NCBI GenBank assembly: GCA_034508935.3
Contig: CM067446.1
Span: 26,168,630-26,232,629 of the forward strand
Length of the DNA stretch: 64,000 bases
Source of the DNA: Berghia stephanieae
Lineage: Eukaryota > Mollusca > Gastropoda > Nudibranchia > Aeolidiidae
Direction of reading: 5' to 3'
Shown here in pieces: positions 24,566 through 36,978 of this stretch. The notes under the pieces are model-generated. The model made no database searches and had not been told where the DNA came from. It saw nothing but the letters and a program-made list of their open reading frames with translations. Both the position numbers and the translations under genes were made by a program. Every line of letters starts with the position of its first letter. Position 1 is the stretch's first letter.

Positions 24566-25311
24566 TGGGTCTTTTCTAAATAAAATTTAATTACCTATAA
24601 ATTGGGCGGTTTTAATCATTCTGTATCGTCATTATAGGTTAAAAAACAACATTTATGGTGAAAAATTTTAATTATCTGTGTTGATACCCATTTTGCGACC
24701 TAATTTGGGGGTCTGACATCCAAAAATATAAAAATCTTGTGGCAAACGTTCCACAATAACTAATGAAGGAATGACCTTCATATTCTTCCATCTTATCAAT
24801 ATTGTACCATAGTGTGTCACCATATAGATTTTTCGGCTTAAGCTTATAGAATTTTTATTAGAACATTACAAAGTTGAGAAGCAAATTGTTATGACAAAAT
24901 TGATGTTAAAAATTCAGAATTAGGATTATAATTCAAAATTCACATATCTTATCAAAGAAATCTCTCTATGGCGACATAATACATTATCTCTGTGATAACT
25001 GTGGAAATTTTCAGACAATTTCATTGAATAGATTCTGAGAAACGTTTGACACAGTATCCCATACCCTTAGAAAAATGACATTTTCCGAAAATAGCAAAAT
25101 AGCTTCCCGTTTTTCACCCTTTTCTTACTACCTGTACCATTTTCGACTGTGTTTTTCATGCCTTTATAGTCTACTTTAAGAATTTGGACTTCGATTATAT
25201 CATTTCTAAGATAATAAAAATATCACTTTCCACCAAATCTCAAAATCAATTTTTCGAAGGATTTTCCTAATAATTAGAAACAAACCAAGGTGCATAATAA
25301 AATCCTTTCAA

Positions 25312-25535
25312 AAGCTCTCTACACACATCTCTCAAGTACTCAGATGTAAAATGGCTGTTAACAGAATTGCCTCTGTCACAAAAAATTGTAAGATCACCTA
25401 AGAGGCATTATGTCTCATCTTACATGTTAAGCGCTGCTGTAAGTTAGGGACTCCTTTTATGAGGCTGTAGTTAGGGACTCCTTGTTAAGTGCTTTGAACA
25501 TGTTTAGTAGATTTTGCGCTGTATAAAACCTCAAT
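25312..25535 (+). mobile_element. Family A SINE, body and tail only
   Basis: Matches the family A body ('actcagatgtaaaatgg', 'cacctaagaggcattatgtc') and the tail 'tttgcgctgtataaaacctc'. A short internal duplication of 'gttagggactcctt' is present. The tRNA head is missing. Confidence 0.65.
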
Positions 25536-26079
25536 ATCAAGTTAAGTGGCCCTGGAATATTTAAGGCTACAGAATCACATTGCAACAGAAAAAAAAGGAA
25601 ATACTAGATAGCCTGAAATAATAGACTCAAATGTTATGAATAAAAATGAGTATTACAGCTGTGAAAGAGAAAAAGATAACAAATAAGAAGCATTTTAGAC
25701 TCACCTTCCTCAGCCAATAACAAACAAATAAAAAACATAAATAAATAAGGTAAATGAAATACAGAAATATGAGTATGAGAGTAAATTTTACTCGTTTTAT
25801 TATATTCCACAATTTAAAAAAAAAAATTGTTGGTTGAGGAAGGGTTATGAGCCCAAATAGATCCTTTCTTTGGTATATTATTCTTACTCTCTTCCCCAGT
25901 TGTAATATTTATTTTTGATCCATTGTCTTGAAATGGTATTATGTCAGGGTTATTCAGATGCAGAAAATTGAATTTGTATAAAATAAATTTGAGATTCGGT
26001 TTCTTCAACATACTCTATTCTAAGTGCAAAAGATTAAAACTTCGCATGAAGTGAGTCACTTTTTTGTTTTATACTTTGT

Positions 26080-26275
26080 CAGGAATACACTGCCAGTCAG
26101 GACTCTTTGAGTTAAATATTAAATCTGCCTGTTAGAACTCTTTGGGATAAATATGAAATATCTTTCATTGTCAGGAAGACACTGCCGGTCAGGACTCTTT
26201 GAGTAAAATATGAAATAGTATAAATGACAGGAAGACACTGCCAGTCAGGACTCTTTTGAGTTAAATGTGAAGTCT
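26080..26275 (+). repeat. Short tandem repeats of an ~45-bp unit
   Basis: 'gacaggaagacactgcc' plus 'gtcaggactctttgag' occurs three times (about 26088, 26178 and 26228), with a partial fourth near 26130. Copies differ by a few bases. The array lies just downstream of the large minus-strand exon, in the intron. Confidence 0.8.
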
Positions 26276-26529
26276 CTAATTGCAATGAAACCCAAGTCGT
26301 TCAAAATTAAATGGTAAATCTTTACTATTACTATAGGCCATTGTATTGCTAAAAGTATACATTGATGATACATTGTTGGGATTATATCATTAACCCTTTA
26401 GCAAATGTGTAAATAAAACCTGGCTGTTAATTAACAAGGATAACATCACATGTATTTGACAATTAGTTGAGCTCAATCATAACTCGCCTAAAACTATATA
26501 ATATATTTCTTGCATCAAAGAATACTTAC

Positions 26530-27310
26530 ATAATGTAATTTAAGATTTTGGTTTCTCAGATCAACATTATCTCTCTTGACTTTCACCAACTCCCGGGCAA
26601 GCTTGTCAAATAAAGTTTTTGAGATCATATCCAGAGTTGGCAGTGAAATCTTACATTCATCATCTAGTTTTGCAGAGAGCAATCTGCAAAACAGATCAGG
26701 TGTTGACTGCTTAGAGGCATTATTATCAGTCATATTTGAAGTGACATTTGAAGAAGATAAGCGAGATTCTGCAGTTTCTGTTTGAGTAGGCACACTACGG
26801 TTCATGTTCAGCGATGGAGATATAATGATGTCATTCGTGCTTATGTTCTGAGTTAGGCAGCTGTGGTAAATGCTGCCTGTACCCTGAGAATATAAACTTC
26901 CTCTATCTCTCATCCATTGTGAAAACATATTCATATTGTCACTGGAGTAGACAGGAATATAATCTTCCCCAGGAGTAAACACAGATGGGCTGTACCCAGA
27001 TATTCTCCTATTGTTTTTATATAGAGAATCATAATTAATTATTGGATTTGGTGTTTTCAGATTGAAAACATTTTGGCCATTGTCACATGCAAGTCTCTCT
27101 TCAGGTGCGAAGACATCATGTACATCTTGTATGGGAATGCGAAATTCATTTTCAGAACTTTGCTTTTGTGGTTGGTCATCCATTGTTCTATGCTCTTGGT
27201 GCAAATGATTTACTGGGGTATTTACAGCTTTAGAAATACTTATGTTATTACAGCGTCGGTCACTTATGTTTTCAGAATTATTGTTTTCGTTTTCCTCCTG
27301 CCTTCCATGA
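26530..27310 (-). CDS. Large exon of coiled-coil protein gene (first recognised exon)
   Basis: The longest host-like frame in the first half of the window: 781 bases, one base completing a split codon and then 260 codons. On the minus strand the acceptor is 'gtgttattcag' and the donor is 'gtaagtattc' (phase 0). The first ~190 residues are Asn/Ser-rich and look disordered. The last ~70 (DLFCRLLSAKLDDE... to NVDLRNQNLKLHY) are helical and probably begin the coiled coil that continues in the exons at 21661, 20525, 18555 and 14532. All four later junctions are in compatible phase. No start codon is secure because the exon is preceded by an acceptor; the 5' exons should lie beyond 27310. I do not recognise the family. 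Confidence 0.65.
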
Positions 27311-27560
27311 CTGAATAACACAGTCTATACTATCTAAAAAAAATGTCCTAACATGAAATAATGTTCATGAAACCACTATGTTCTGACACCAGAAATATTA
27401 ACATTATATTTATGTTATCGTGTTGATTTATCCAAAGACCTGAGTAAAATTATCGCTTATCACATTTGAGATAATAGCAATCATTTTGGTGTAACCAAGT
27501 TGACTTACTCTTTTGGCATTAAATTTGCATTAAAATTGAGTTACCTTAAAAATTGTGTTA

Positions 27561-28812
27561 CCGTGGTCTCCATTTATAAACACTCCAGCTACAAGCATGA
27601 TCAAATTATAAGTATGCTCAGGGCATGAAGCAGAATTTTTACTTTATAAATTTACTCTTTTATGAGCAAGCTCACTGAAAAGAACTTGGCTTATAAGCAT
27701 GTTCGATATTCACAGCATTATCTAAAAATTACAAAAATAAAAGTAATTAAATAAACAATTTAAAAAAAAGAATTTTATGAATATTTAAAATACAAAACAA
27801 AAGATTGACACATAGGGTAAAAAGAAGCAGTCAAATGCTCTGCAATAATGTATGGTTCACACCTCACTTGTGCATCAGTACTTCCCTTGCACGAACCAAT
27901 TAAAACCTCAGTGATGAAACAATGCACAACCATCATAAAATCTTAAGTGGTAACAATAATAGGCATTCTCTGCAGCTTTGAAATGTACTTGTGGGGGTAG
28001 GGATGGGCATATTGTCCACTTGTCGTGATGCTGACACAGTGCTGGAAGCAGGATGAAGGAAGGGAGGGTTCAGACTATCACCAGATGTGGTCATAATTAA
28101 CTATCGATCAAGAGTCATTCTGATGACCAGTTTGTCTACAGAGGTGATAAGTGTGCTTACGATGTGAATGAAGACAGGGTTCACACCTGAACTTTTTGTC
28201 TATGACTTTCTTAATTTCATGCATGCATTTGTTGACAAGTCTATTTTGTGCCATGCTACATACACGGACTATCTCAGATGTTCACAATAAAATCAAAATC
28301 CTCAAAGTTTGTCTTACAGAGTTGGAACCAGTTCACAGAACTAGAGAAAGACAAATAGGTGCATTCAATCAAAAGTTAAACAAGTGACAATTACATGCAT
28401 CTTTACCCCCTGTCAAAATAACTACAGTGTAATGTTGTTCTATATTGCGGCAAAAAGGGTTTATTCACAGACGATGACAAATATGTGTATCCAATCAACA
28501 AGCAAATGATTCTTTATCCCTCATCCTACACCTATAATGTAATGCTCTTGCATATTGTGGCAGAAATGATAGGATTTATTCTCCCTAAAAAATATTATTT
28601 AACAGAAAAATAACTTTTTAATGGATCTATGGCAGTTTCAAGCCTGCTACCTGGTGCATACCAGTATGTATACATTTGGAAATTAAGAGGAAAAAGTTAT
28701 TTTTACTGTAATATGAGTATGAGCATTCAACATAGACTTAGCAACAAAATCTTAATCCGCTTAAAAACTCTGCTTGATTTCTGAGGACCTTGCTTATAAA
28801 TGGAGACCATTG
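27561..28812. mobile_element. TIR DNA transposon copy 1 (pogo/mariner-like, non-coding)
   Basis: Starts after TA with 'ccgtggtctccatttataa' and ends with the inverted 'ttataaatggagaccattg'. The interior matches the element at 29105-30081 in several blocks, e.g. 'cataaaatcttaagtg..aacaataataggca'. No transposase frame remains, so it is non-autonomous or heavily decayed. Confidence 0.7.
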
Positions 28813-28992
28813 TTCTTGAATCTTTGGCAATTTTGTCGTGGCCCTTTAAAAAATCAAATAAAGAGCAATATTATCTATCTTGTAGGTAACGCAATAAATT
28901 GAGCTATGTAAGTATTCTAAATGTCATCTTGTAAACAAGGAAAAAATTATCCTCAATATTCAAGTCCACCATAAAAAAGGGTGTAAATTAAA

Positions 28993-29021
28993 ATAATAAT
29001 AAAAACAATAATAATAATGAT

Positions 29022-29072
<51 letters not shown>

Positions 29073-29104
29073 TAATAATAATAATAATAATAGTAATGAT
29101 AATA
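28993..29104. repeat. (AAT)n microsatellite
   Basis: Trinucleotide AAT/ATA array with minor interruptions, abutting the left end of the TIR element at 29105. Confidence 0.9.
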
Positions 29105-30078
29105 CAGTGGTCTCCGTTTATAGGCACTCTGGCTACAAGCATGATTTGGCTATAAACTTGTTCAGGGTGTAAAACAGAATGTTTACTAAATGAATTAAAA
29201 GCGTGCTCCTCGAAAAACTCTGCTTATAAGCACACTCAATTTTCTAACCATGACTTAAATATTATAAAAAAATAAAATAAATCCGAAATTTCTTTTAATA
29301 CAAAACATTAATAAACAGGGTTAACAGAAACCACCAAAATGATCTTCAAGTGAGTTTGATTCACACCTAATTGTTCCATCATTACTTCATTTCCCTTGCA
29401 CAAAAAGATTAACACCTCAGTGATGAAATGGGCAATGCTTGACAAACATAAAATCTTAAGTGACAATAATAGGCAGGTTCAGCAGCTCATTGAAAATCTG
29501 GTCAGAGTTAGTGATGGGCACATTTCCATTTGTGGTGTGCTTATGATGTGAGGAATGAAAATAAGATTGGCACCTGTACTCTTTGTCTGTGACTTTCTTG
29601 ATATCATGCATGAGATTTTTGACAAGTCTATTTTAGGCTACATATCTGCACCATCATCTTCAAATGTTAAACAAATAACGAAAATGACTTAATCTTCAAC
29701 AGAGTTGGAACCAGTTCGCAGAAATAGAGGATGATATAAACACGAGTCTCCAATCAAAGTTAAACAAGCAACAAACTCAAGCTTCTTTATCCTTGTTCCA
29801 CACCTACAGTGTAATGCTGTCGCATATTGTGACAGAAAAGAATGTTTGTTTCACCTAAAAAGAAAAAAAAAGCTAAATTGACTTGTTCATGGGTTAATGG
29901 CAGTTCCAAGCCTGCAACCTAGTAATTACCATTATGTAAATATCTGGAAACTTAGAGGAAAAATTTGTTTTTACTGTAATATACCAAGTATGTAACAAAC
30001 ACTTAGCAAAAAAATCCAAATCCGCTTATAAGTATTCTCTGCTTGATTCCTGAGGATTGAGCATATAAACGGAGACAA

Positions 30079-30081
<3 letters not shown>
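29105..30081. mobile_element. TIR DNA transposon copy 2, inserted in an AAT array
   Basis: Left end CAGTGGTCTCCGTTTATA after TA (29103-29104); right end is the inverted CAGTTGTCTCCGTTTATA ending at 30081. It shares interior blocks with the copy at 27561-28812 but is ~275 bases shorter. Both flanks are AAT repeat, so the target was probably a microsatellite. Confidence 0.75.

Positions 30082-30162
<81 letters not shown>
30082..30162. repeat. (AAT)n microsatellite
   Basis: Pure AAT repeat directly after the right end of the TIR element; the poly-Ile frame on the minus strand is an artefact. Confidence 0.95.
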
Positions 30163-30163
<1 letters not shown>

Positions 30164-30179
30164 TAACACAACAATAGCT

Positions 30180-32390
30180 AGATTATAGCTAGGAAGAGCT
30201 TGTTACAATCCAGGATGCAATGTGATCAAAATTTTAAATGATGTTACATACATGCTCATCCTCCAAATGTTAATTCTGAAATAAACCATAAAATATATTA
30301 GTGAGAAAATTGGGAAGAGGGTTTTGGGTGCAAGATGTAAAATTTAAGGTTAAATATAAGACAGAGCAGAAAGAAAGATATAAAGGTACAATACAAAAAT
30401 CATCCAAGAAAATCAGCCCTCCTTGACTGAATAATACAAATCAGACCTCAAATCTTCTGATGGCTGTGGGATGCTATTACACATGCAGACATGTGTGAAT
30501 TTTAATGTTAATCAGCTGGGTCTGTTAGATCTGTTAGAAAGTACATTGCGATAGACTAGCGTCCTATCCAAAGGGTAGCAAGCAATTGCTATTGTTCGTT
30601 TCATGCTCCATGGGCTGTATGGCTCTTAAGGACTACATATAACAATAAGTACAATTCAATTCACAGCATATTAAATATGATGCATAAAGTTGTAGAATTT
30701 GCTTTCAAGGGTGTCACACAATGCAGAAAAAATGGAAAGGGGTGACTTGTTTTTATGCTTGAAAACAGAAACAAAAAAAAAACCCCCCCCCCCCCCCCCG
30801 CCCCAAATAAAAAAATAAAAATGAATTAATTAATGAATGATCATTCTACAAAAGACAAAGAATGAACCAGTCTTTCATTGCTAGAGTAGTTCTTTTGAAG
30901 TTTACACTTCTTTCTTAATTGTCAATTTCATAGCTTCACATCTAGATAGATTTTCTAGAAACGACAGCAGGGCTTTAACACTCATATGAAATCTCCACCT
31001 CCTGGAAAATCGGGGAATCCCGCTAATCTAGAGGATTTTTGGAGGCGACAGAATTTCTCGATTAGCTACACTAGTAAAAATGTGGTCTCTACCGAGTGAA
31101 GTAATTTTATCAATGTTATGACTAGCAACCAGATTGTCATATTGAACATTTTGTATTTTTTAAAAATTCTTTCTGAGACAGGGAATTTTTAAAATTTTTT
31201 GAAAAACATACAATCAGGAAGGGATTGGGAGTGGACTACCAATCCAGAGTCATATTTTCACAATGTCAAAACTATGACACTTCGGATCTTCTGAACATGG
31301 GATCATCCAATGTAAAGGGCAAGTAGCTTAGGAAATACTTAATATAATATTAGAAAATACGTTTTTGTTTCAAATTCCATGCTAATTCATGTCAGCTTGT
31401 ATGCATTTCTATGGTGATGACAATGTATATATCATATCCTATAATTTTCTTTGAGACTTAATAAATCTAATATGCGCAGTGGTACATAATTTAAGGTACG
31501 TTGGGAGTGGGGAGGGGAGGAAAGGGGTAAGAGTATGTAAAAATGCCCTTTCTTTATTTGTTCTTTATTTTTGGCAACAATTTTTAAATAGAAATTGTTC
31601 ATTTACAGGCAACATTAAAAAAAAGGCAGCTATTTTTGGGGGGCACATTGAAAATGAATTTGACTGCTATTTCTCTTGATCAACGTCAGTAAAATTGCCA
31701 AGTTTTTACGAAAGTACCCTCGATTAGATAGCTCTCACTACATGACCATTCTTGTCTTGCTGAATAGAGTTACACGTATAAGGTTAAATGCAAAAGAAGT
31801 TGTGACATAGATGGGATTAAATGTGGTACAAAGTATAAGTTAGTAGAGAGGTGTAATTTCAGATCTCATGTCCTTTCGAGCTAGTTAAAGCATTAAGGTA
31901 ACAGTAGACTACCTCTGAATGGAAGGCTATATTCACAGAGCTCTCAAAATTATTGTATGCTACAGCTGTTTATAGTGTTATTTCTAAATAAGATGAATTT
32001 TATTTCATTTCAGTGGATCTCTTATGACTTTGTGCTGCTTTTGACGAAATTTCATTGATTTTAAACAATTAAACGATATTTTAAAGTTTTTAAAATATTT
32101 GCAATGGTCAACGATGAATATCAGAAAGAACAACACATTATTATTATTGTTATAATTATTCAACCCTATAATTATGAACAATGCGGCACACAATTAATAT
32201 TAATAATGCACCAAATATAGAATCAAGGCATGCAGAAAACCCAAAAAGGTGGAAGGAAACAAAAACAGAAACAAAGGGAAGCCAATGGAAACATCATACA
32301 CAACTCAGTCAAATAATTTAAATCTAATAATAACAATGACAGAAGGCAACGGGAAACCACCATCACTAACAAACATTCCCAGGACATCAG
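30180..32390. other. Intergenic DNA, no gene seen
   Basis: Contains a poly-C run at 30783-30799 and, at about 30545-30640, a degenerate string ('agactagcgtcctatccaa', 'atgctccatgggctg') reminiscent of a dispersed repeat common in mollusc genomes. No supported exon. Confidence 0.4.
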
Positions 32391-32399
32391 TTGTCCCGA

Positions 32400-32475
32400 A
32401 CACGTTGAACGTTTCAAACTGGAAATTCAGAGGTCAGTTAGCTGTCTGCAACTTGTATACTGTCCTTCGCTGAAC
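32400..32475 (+). pseudogene. Partial copy of the terminal exon at 36979-37173
   Basis: On the plus strand this encodes NVSNWKFRGQLAVCNLYTVLR followed by a stop, closely matching GNWKFKGQFAACNFYTVLR in the minus-strand exon at 36979-37173. Homology covers only about 75 bases, and I see no splice acceptor, so it looks like a displaced fragment of a duplicated gene or of a shared mobile element. Confidence 0.55.
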
Positions 32476-32832
32476 AACAATATTAACCTTCCTACTGCAA
32501 TATTCAACTTACATTTGAACGGACTCACTCCATTCTGGGCATTGCTTAAGCAACAAAAATGTAACCAAATTATAAACGTGCCATTTTGATGATCCAAAAA
32601 AGAATAAATAAATAATTTTAAAATCTTATCTTAAATCCGACACTGCCAGTGTGCCAGATGGAGAAGATTGTCAAATTTTTATTTTTTTAAAATCTTACCT
32701 TAAACCCCACGTGTAGGCTTATTTGCATATGTATACATTGTTTAAACCAGATACCAGTGTGACAGATGAAGTATTATATATATATAATTTTTTTTTTTAA
32801 AGATAGGGAGGCCTTCGTTTAGTTTTATTTTT

Positions 32833-33035
32833 CAATTTCAATTCAATTCAAATATTTATTTATTGTCGGCATTTAAAAAATGTTTCGTAGATAATGTAGT
32901 CAGGCTAATAGAAGCCTTTGACCGACATAGGTTTTAACACATAGTGCATAAAAATACATAGTAATACATTTTCCCTTAAAAACATTCCCTCATCAAGATT
33001 CCAATCATGACACACAAAGAAAAGTAACATAATAT

Positions 33036-33071
<36 letters not shown>

Positions 33072-34372
33072 GGTTAAATTAATTACAAATATTACATTTG
33101 CATGGCTGGCCATTCCATGAGAGGATATGATTTTTGAAAACATTAAAATTTGAAATTTTCCTGATGTGCTTGGGAAGTTCATTCCAAAGCACAGCAGCAG
33201 AATATCTGAAAGATCTTTCGCCATAAGACGTTGTTCTGACCCTTGGAATATCAAGGAGGTTTGAATATCTAAAATTGTATATCTGTTATTTTTCAAATGA
33301 CCATATCAGATAGACAAGGAGGAGCAATTTTGTATAAAATTTTTAACGTTTCCAAAGCAATTGTTCTTATTCATCTTATTTGTAGGGAGGGGACTTTGGC
33401 CTTTGAAAGTAATTGGTCGTAGGATTTTTTGTCATCCTCATAAATAAAACGCAGTGCTCTTTCTTGTATCTTTTCAAGTTTATCACAATTAGTTTTAGAA
33501 CAGAAATGCCAAGCTAGTGGACAGAAATTGAAATTTGACAATACAAAAGAGTGAAATATTGTTAACTTTTTCAATTTTGGAAGGTATTTTCCAAACCTTT
33601 TTAAGACATTTAATTGCTGAGAAGATTTACGGCAGATGGTTTTAATGTGTAAATAAAATTTTAGTTGGTAGTCTATGTCGATCCCTAGTAATTTTACAAC
33701 TTCTTCACATGTAGTACTTGCAGTTCCAATATTGAAAGTGGGTTTCTTTGTGTGTGTTTTTGTACCTACTGCAATTGCCTGGAATTTGTCCAGGTTTGCT
33801 TGCATACAATATATTTCGAACCACTTGATAAGAATTTCGCTTTCATTTTCAATAGTTTTTAAAAGCATATCGAAATTTGAATGAGCATATGACAGGGTAT
33901 TATCGTCAGCATAATTATATAATTTACCCTCTCTGATAAAGTAAAATATATCATTTATAAAAATGTTAAAAAGTAATGGTCCAAGAATTGTCCCTGTGGA
34001 ACGCCTTTTTTAATGCCTGCCCACTCGCTCACAGCACCCTCTAATTTTATTTGTTGTTTTCTTCTGCTCAAGTAATTTTCAATTAAATAAAGAGCTTTTT
34101 GTTCTAGCCCATAGGCAGCTAGTTTAGCAATAAGAATGTTGTGAGGCAAGCAGTCAAAAGCCTTAGAAAGGTCCATGAGGATTGCAGCGACATATTTGTT
34201 ATTGTCTGATGCCTCTTTCCAATCTTCAATTAAACGCAAAAGTGTTGTTTGGCAACCATGGCCTTTACGAAAAGCACACACGTAGTCATTAAAAATGTCA
34301 TCAAAATATATTGATAATTGCTGAAATATAATTTTTTCAAATACTTTGGAAACAACAGGTAGAATGCTAACA
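32833..34372 (-). mobile_element. 5'-truncated LINE (CR1/L2-like), RT to 3' tail
   Basis: Read on the minus strand from 34372: 'VSILPVVSKVFEK', 'FRKGHGCQTTLLRLIEDW' and 'DLSKAFDCLPHNIL' (RT fingers and palm), 'GVPQG' (near 33975), a YADD box (near 33910), then 'FCPLAWHFCSKTN..LEKIQERALRFIYEDD' (33500-33400) and a decayed 'LWNELP' region near 33185. The 3' UTR ends with AATAAATAAATATTTG and a 'ttgaattgaa' repeat tail. At least three frameshifts. The 5' end abuts a CT tract. Typical of 5'-truncated LINE insertions. Confidence 0.85.
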
Positions 34373-34907
34373 ACGATTTCTCTCTCTCTCTCTCATTTTG
34401 CCAAGGTAGTGCTAATTACTACTATTTATCAAGAACAGCCAAGGTGGCAGCTCAGTCTCAACAAAGCAAGATGGCGGCAGGGACCTCGTTCCTTAACCAA
34501 TGCCCCTTTCCGGGTCTGACCTGCCATTATTAATAAGTTGGCTGTAGCTATTTGGACTCCACTCCGGTCGGAATAATCTTCCATGGCAGTATAGTTTGTT
34601 TTTAAAAATACATTTTAAATATTGATAATTAAATGGAATTGATGCAAATCAAAATAACAATCAACAGGAAGTCTCAACCCGCTTTATTTGATATCAAAGA
34701 CAAAACCAGTTAGAAATTAAAAAGAAAAAGAGTTAAAACTCTTCAAAAGTAACAAAAGTCAATTAAAGTAACTGTGGTCTAAAGGAAAAGCTTTGTTAAC
34801 AACACAACGCGATGTCCAAACAAAATCAGGACAATATTTTATTTTTAATTAACATACTCTGATACTGATATTATGATACTGATATCTAGAGTCTAGAGCC
34901 AGAGCAG

Positions 34908-34920
34908 CAACAGTCCATCT
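34908..34920 (+). repeat. 13-bp direct repeat, left flank of the inverted SINE array
   Basis: CAACAGTCCATCT here and at 36949-36961 brackets the array of 396-bp units. It behaves like a target-site duplication for the whole block, although five bases (CAACA) of the right copy could also belong to the unit. Confidence 0.6.
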
Positions 34921-36333
34921 TTAATTCAGAAAAGTGAGTGGAGCAGGCACTTATGTTGGTAACAACAAGATATGAAGTGAATAGAAAAGTGCCAGAAGAC
35001 AATAGAGAATGAAAATTTTTCGCGGCGGTGGTGGGGTTTGAACCTGCGACCTTATTGGTACGACAACTCCGCCTGGCAGGTGAGAGCGTGGCTCTACCGT
35101 GTGAGCTATCAACGAACACAAAATATTCGTTTCAAACTCAAAGTCATTACTAGATCCCTCTCTCACCCACTTCTTGAGACCGCCGATTCGTTCGTACACC
35201 ACCATCGCGAATAATTTTGACCAGCAGTTAAGCTTAATAGCCAATATTCTCAACACAAACATATAACATAGAAACGATTGAGACATTGAGTATGCTCCGG
35301 TGTATGGGGTGAATTTTTAATTCAGAAAAGTGAGTGGAGCAGGCACTTATGTTGGTAACAACAAGATATGAAGTGAATAGAAAAGTGCCAGAAGACAATA
35401 GAGAATGAAAATTTTTCGCGGCGGTGGTGGGGTTTGAACCTGCGACCTTATTGGTACGACAACTCCGCCTGGCAGGTGAGAGCGTGGCTCTACCGTGTGA
35501 GCTATCAACGAACACAAAATATTCGTTTCAAACTCAAAGTCATTACTAGATCCCTCTCTCACCCACTTCTTGAGACCGCCGATTCGTTCGTACACCACCA
35601 TCGCGAATAATTTTGACCAGCAGTTAAGCTTAATAGCCAATATTCTCAACACAAACATATAACATAGAAACGATTGAGACATTGAGTATGCTCCGGTGTA
35701 TGGGGTGAATTTTTAATTCAGAAAAGTGAGTGGAGCAGGCACTTATGTTGGTAACAACAAGATATGAAGTGAATAGAAAAGTGCCAGAAGACAATAGAGA
35801 ATGAAAATTTTTCGCGGCGGTGGTGGGGTTTGAACCTGCGACCTTATTGGTACGACAACTCCGCCTGGCAGGTGAGAGCGTGGCTCTACCGTGTGAGCTA
35901 TCAACGAACACAAAATATTCGTTTCAAACTCAAAGTCATTACTAGATCCCTCTCTCACCCACTTCTTGAGACCGCCGATTCGTTCGTACACCACCATCGC
36001 GAATAATTTTGACCAGCAGTTAAGCTTAATAGCCAATATTCTCAACACAAACATATAACATAGAAACGATTGAGACATTGAGTATGCTCCGGTGTATGGG
36101 GTGAATTTTTAATTCAGAAAAGTGAGTGGAGCAGGCACTTATGTTGGTAACAACAAGATATGAAGTGAATAGAAAAGTGCCAGAAGACAATAGAGAATGA
36201 AAATTTTTCGCGGCGGTGGTGGGGTTTGAACCTGCGACCTTATTGGTACGACAACTCCGCCTGGCAGGTGAGAGCGTGGCTCTACCGTGTGAGCTATCAA
36301 CGAACACAAAATATTCGTTTCAAACTCAAAGTC
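34921..36333 (-). repeat. Direct array of 396-bp tRNA-SINE-like units (3.6 copies)
   Basis: Units begin at 34921, 35317, 35713 and 36109 (the last partial), spaced exactly 396 bases, and appear identical. On the minus strand each carries a tRNA-like block: A-box-like 'gatagctcacacggtagagc' and B box 'aggttcaaaccccacc', followed by a shared body. A diverged single copy at 40052-40180 shows this is a dispersed SINE family, amplified here in tandem. The repeated 111-residue and 93-residue frames are artefacts. Confidence 0.92.
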
Positions 36334-36953
36334 TCAAGAAGTGGGTGAGAGAGGGATCTAGTAATGACTTTGAGTTTGAAACGAATATTTTGTGTTCGTT
36401 GATAGCTCACACGGTAGAGCCACGCTCTCACCTGCCAGGCGGAGTTGTCGTACCAATAAGGTCGCAGGTTCAAACCCCACCACCGCCGCGAAAAATTTTC
36501 ATTCTCTATTGTCTTCTGGCACTTTTCTATTCACTTCATATCTTGTTGTTACCAACATAAGTGCCTGCTCCACTCACTTTTCTGAATTAAAAATTCACCC
36601 CATACACCGGAGCATACTCAATGTCTCAATCGTTTCTATGTTATATGTTTGTGTTGAGAATATTGGCTATTAAGCTTAACTGCTGGTCAAAATTATTCGC
36701 GATGGTGGTGTACGAACGAATCGGCGGTCTCAAGAAGTGGGTGAGAGAGGGATCTAGTAATGACTTTGAGTTTGAAACGAATATTTTGTGTTCGTTGATA
36801 GCTCACACGGTAGAGCCACGCTCTCACCTGCCAGGCGGAGTTGTCGTACCAATAAGGTCGCAGGTTCAAACCCCACCACCGCCGCGAAAAATTTTCATTC
36901 TCTATTGTCTTCTGGCACTTTTCTATTCACTTCATATCTTGTTGTTACCAACA
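36334..36953 (+). repeat. Inverted continuation of the 396-bp array (1.6 copies)
   Basis: At 36333/36334 the array flips orientation. The 32 bases 36334-36365 are the reverse complement of a unit segment missing from the last left copy, and from 36366 on the sequence is the reverse complement of the left arm. The result is a near-perfect palindrome with a ~588-bp arm and a 32-base spacer. The array ends at about 36953 within the 13-bp flanking repeat (36949-36961). Confidence 0.92.
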
Positions 36954-36978
36954 GTCCATCTACAGTCCGAAGCAGGGG

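Noticed and set aside
25814-26011. Possible exon of the coiled-coil gene on the minus strand
   Set aside because: Protein-like composition, but no acceptor in a suitable frame; the available acceptor at about 26025 leads to an early stop.
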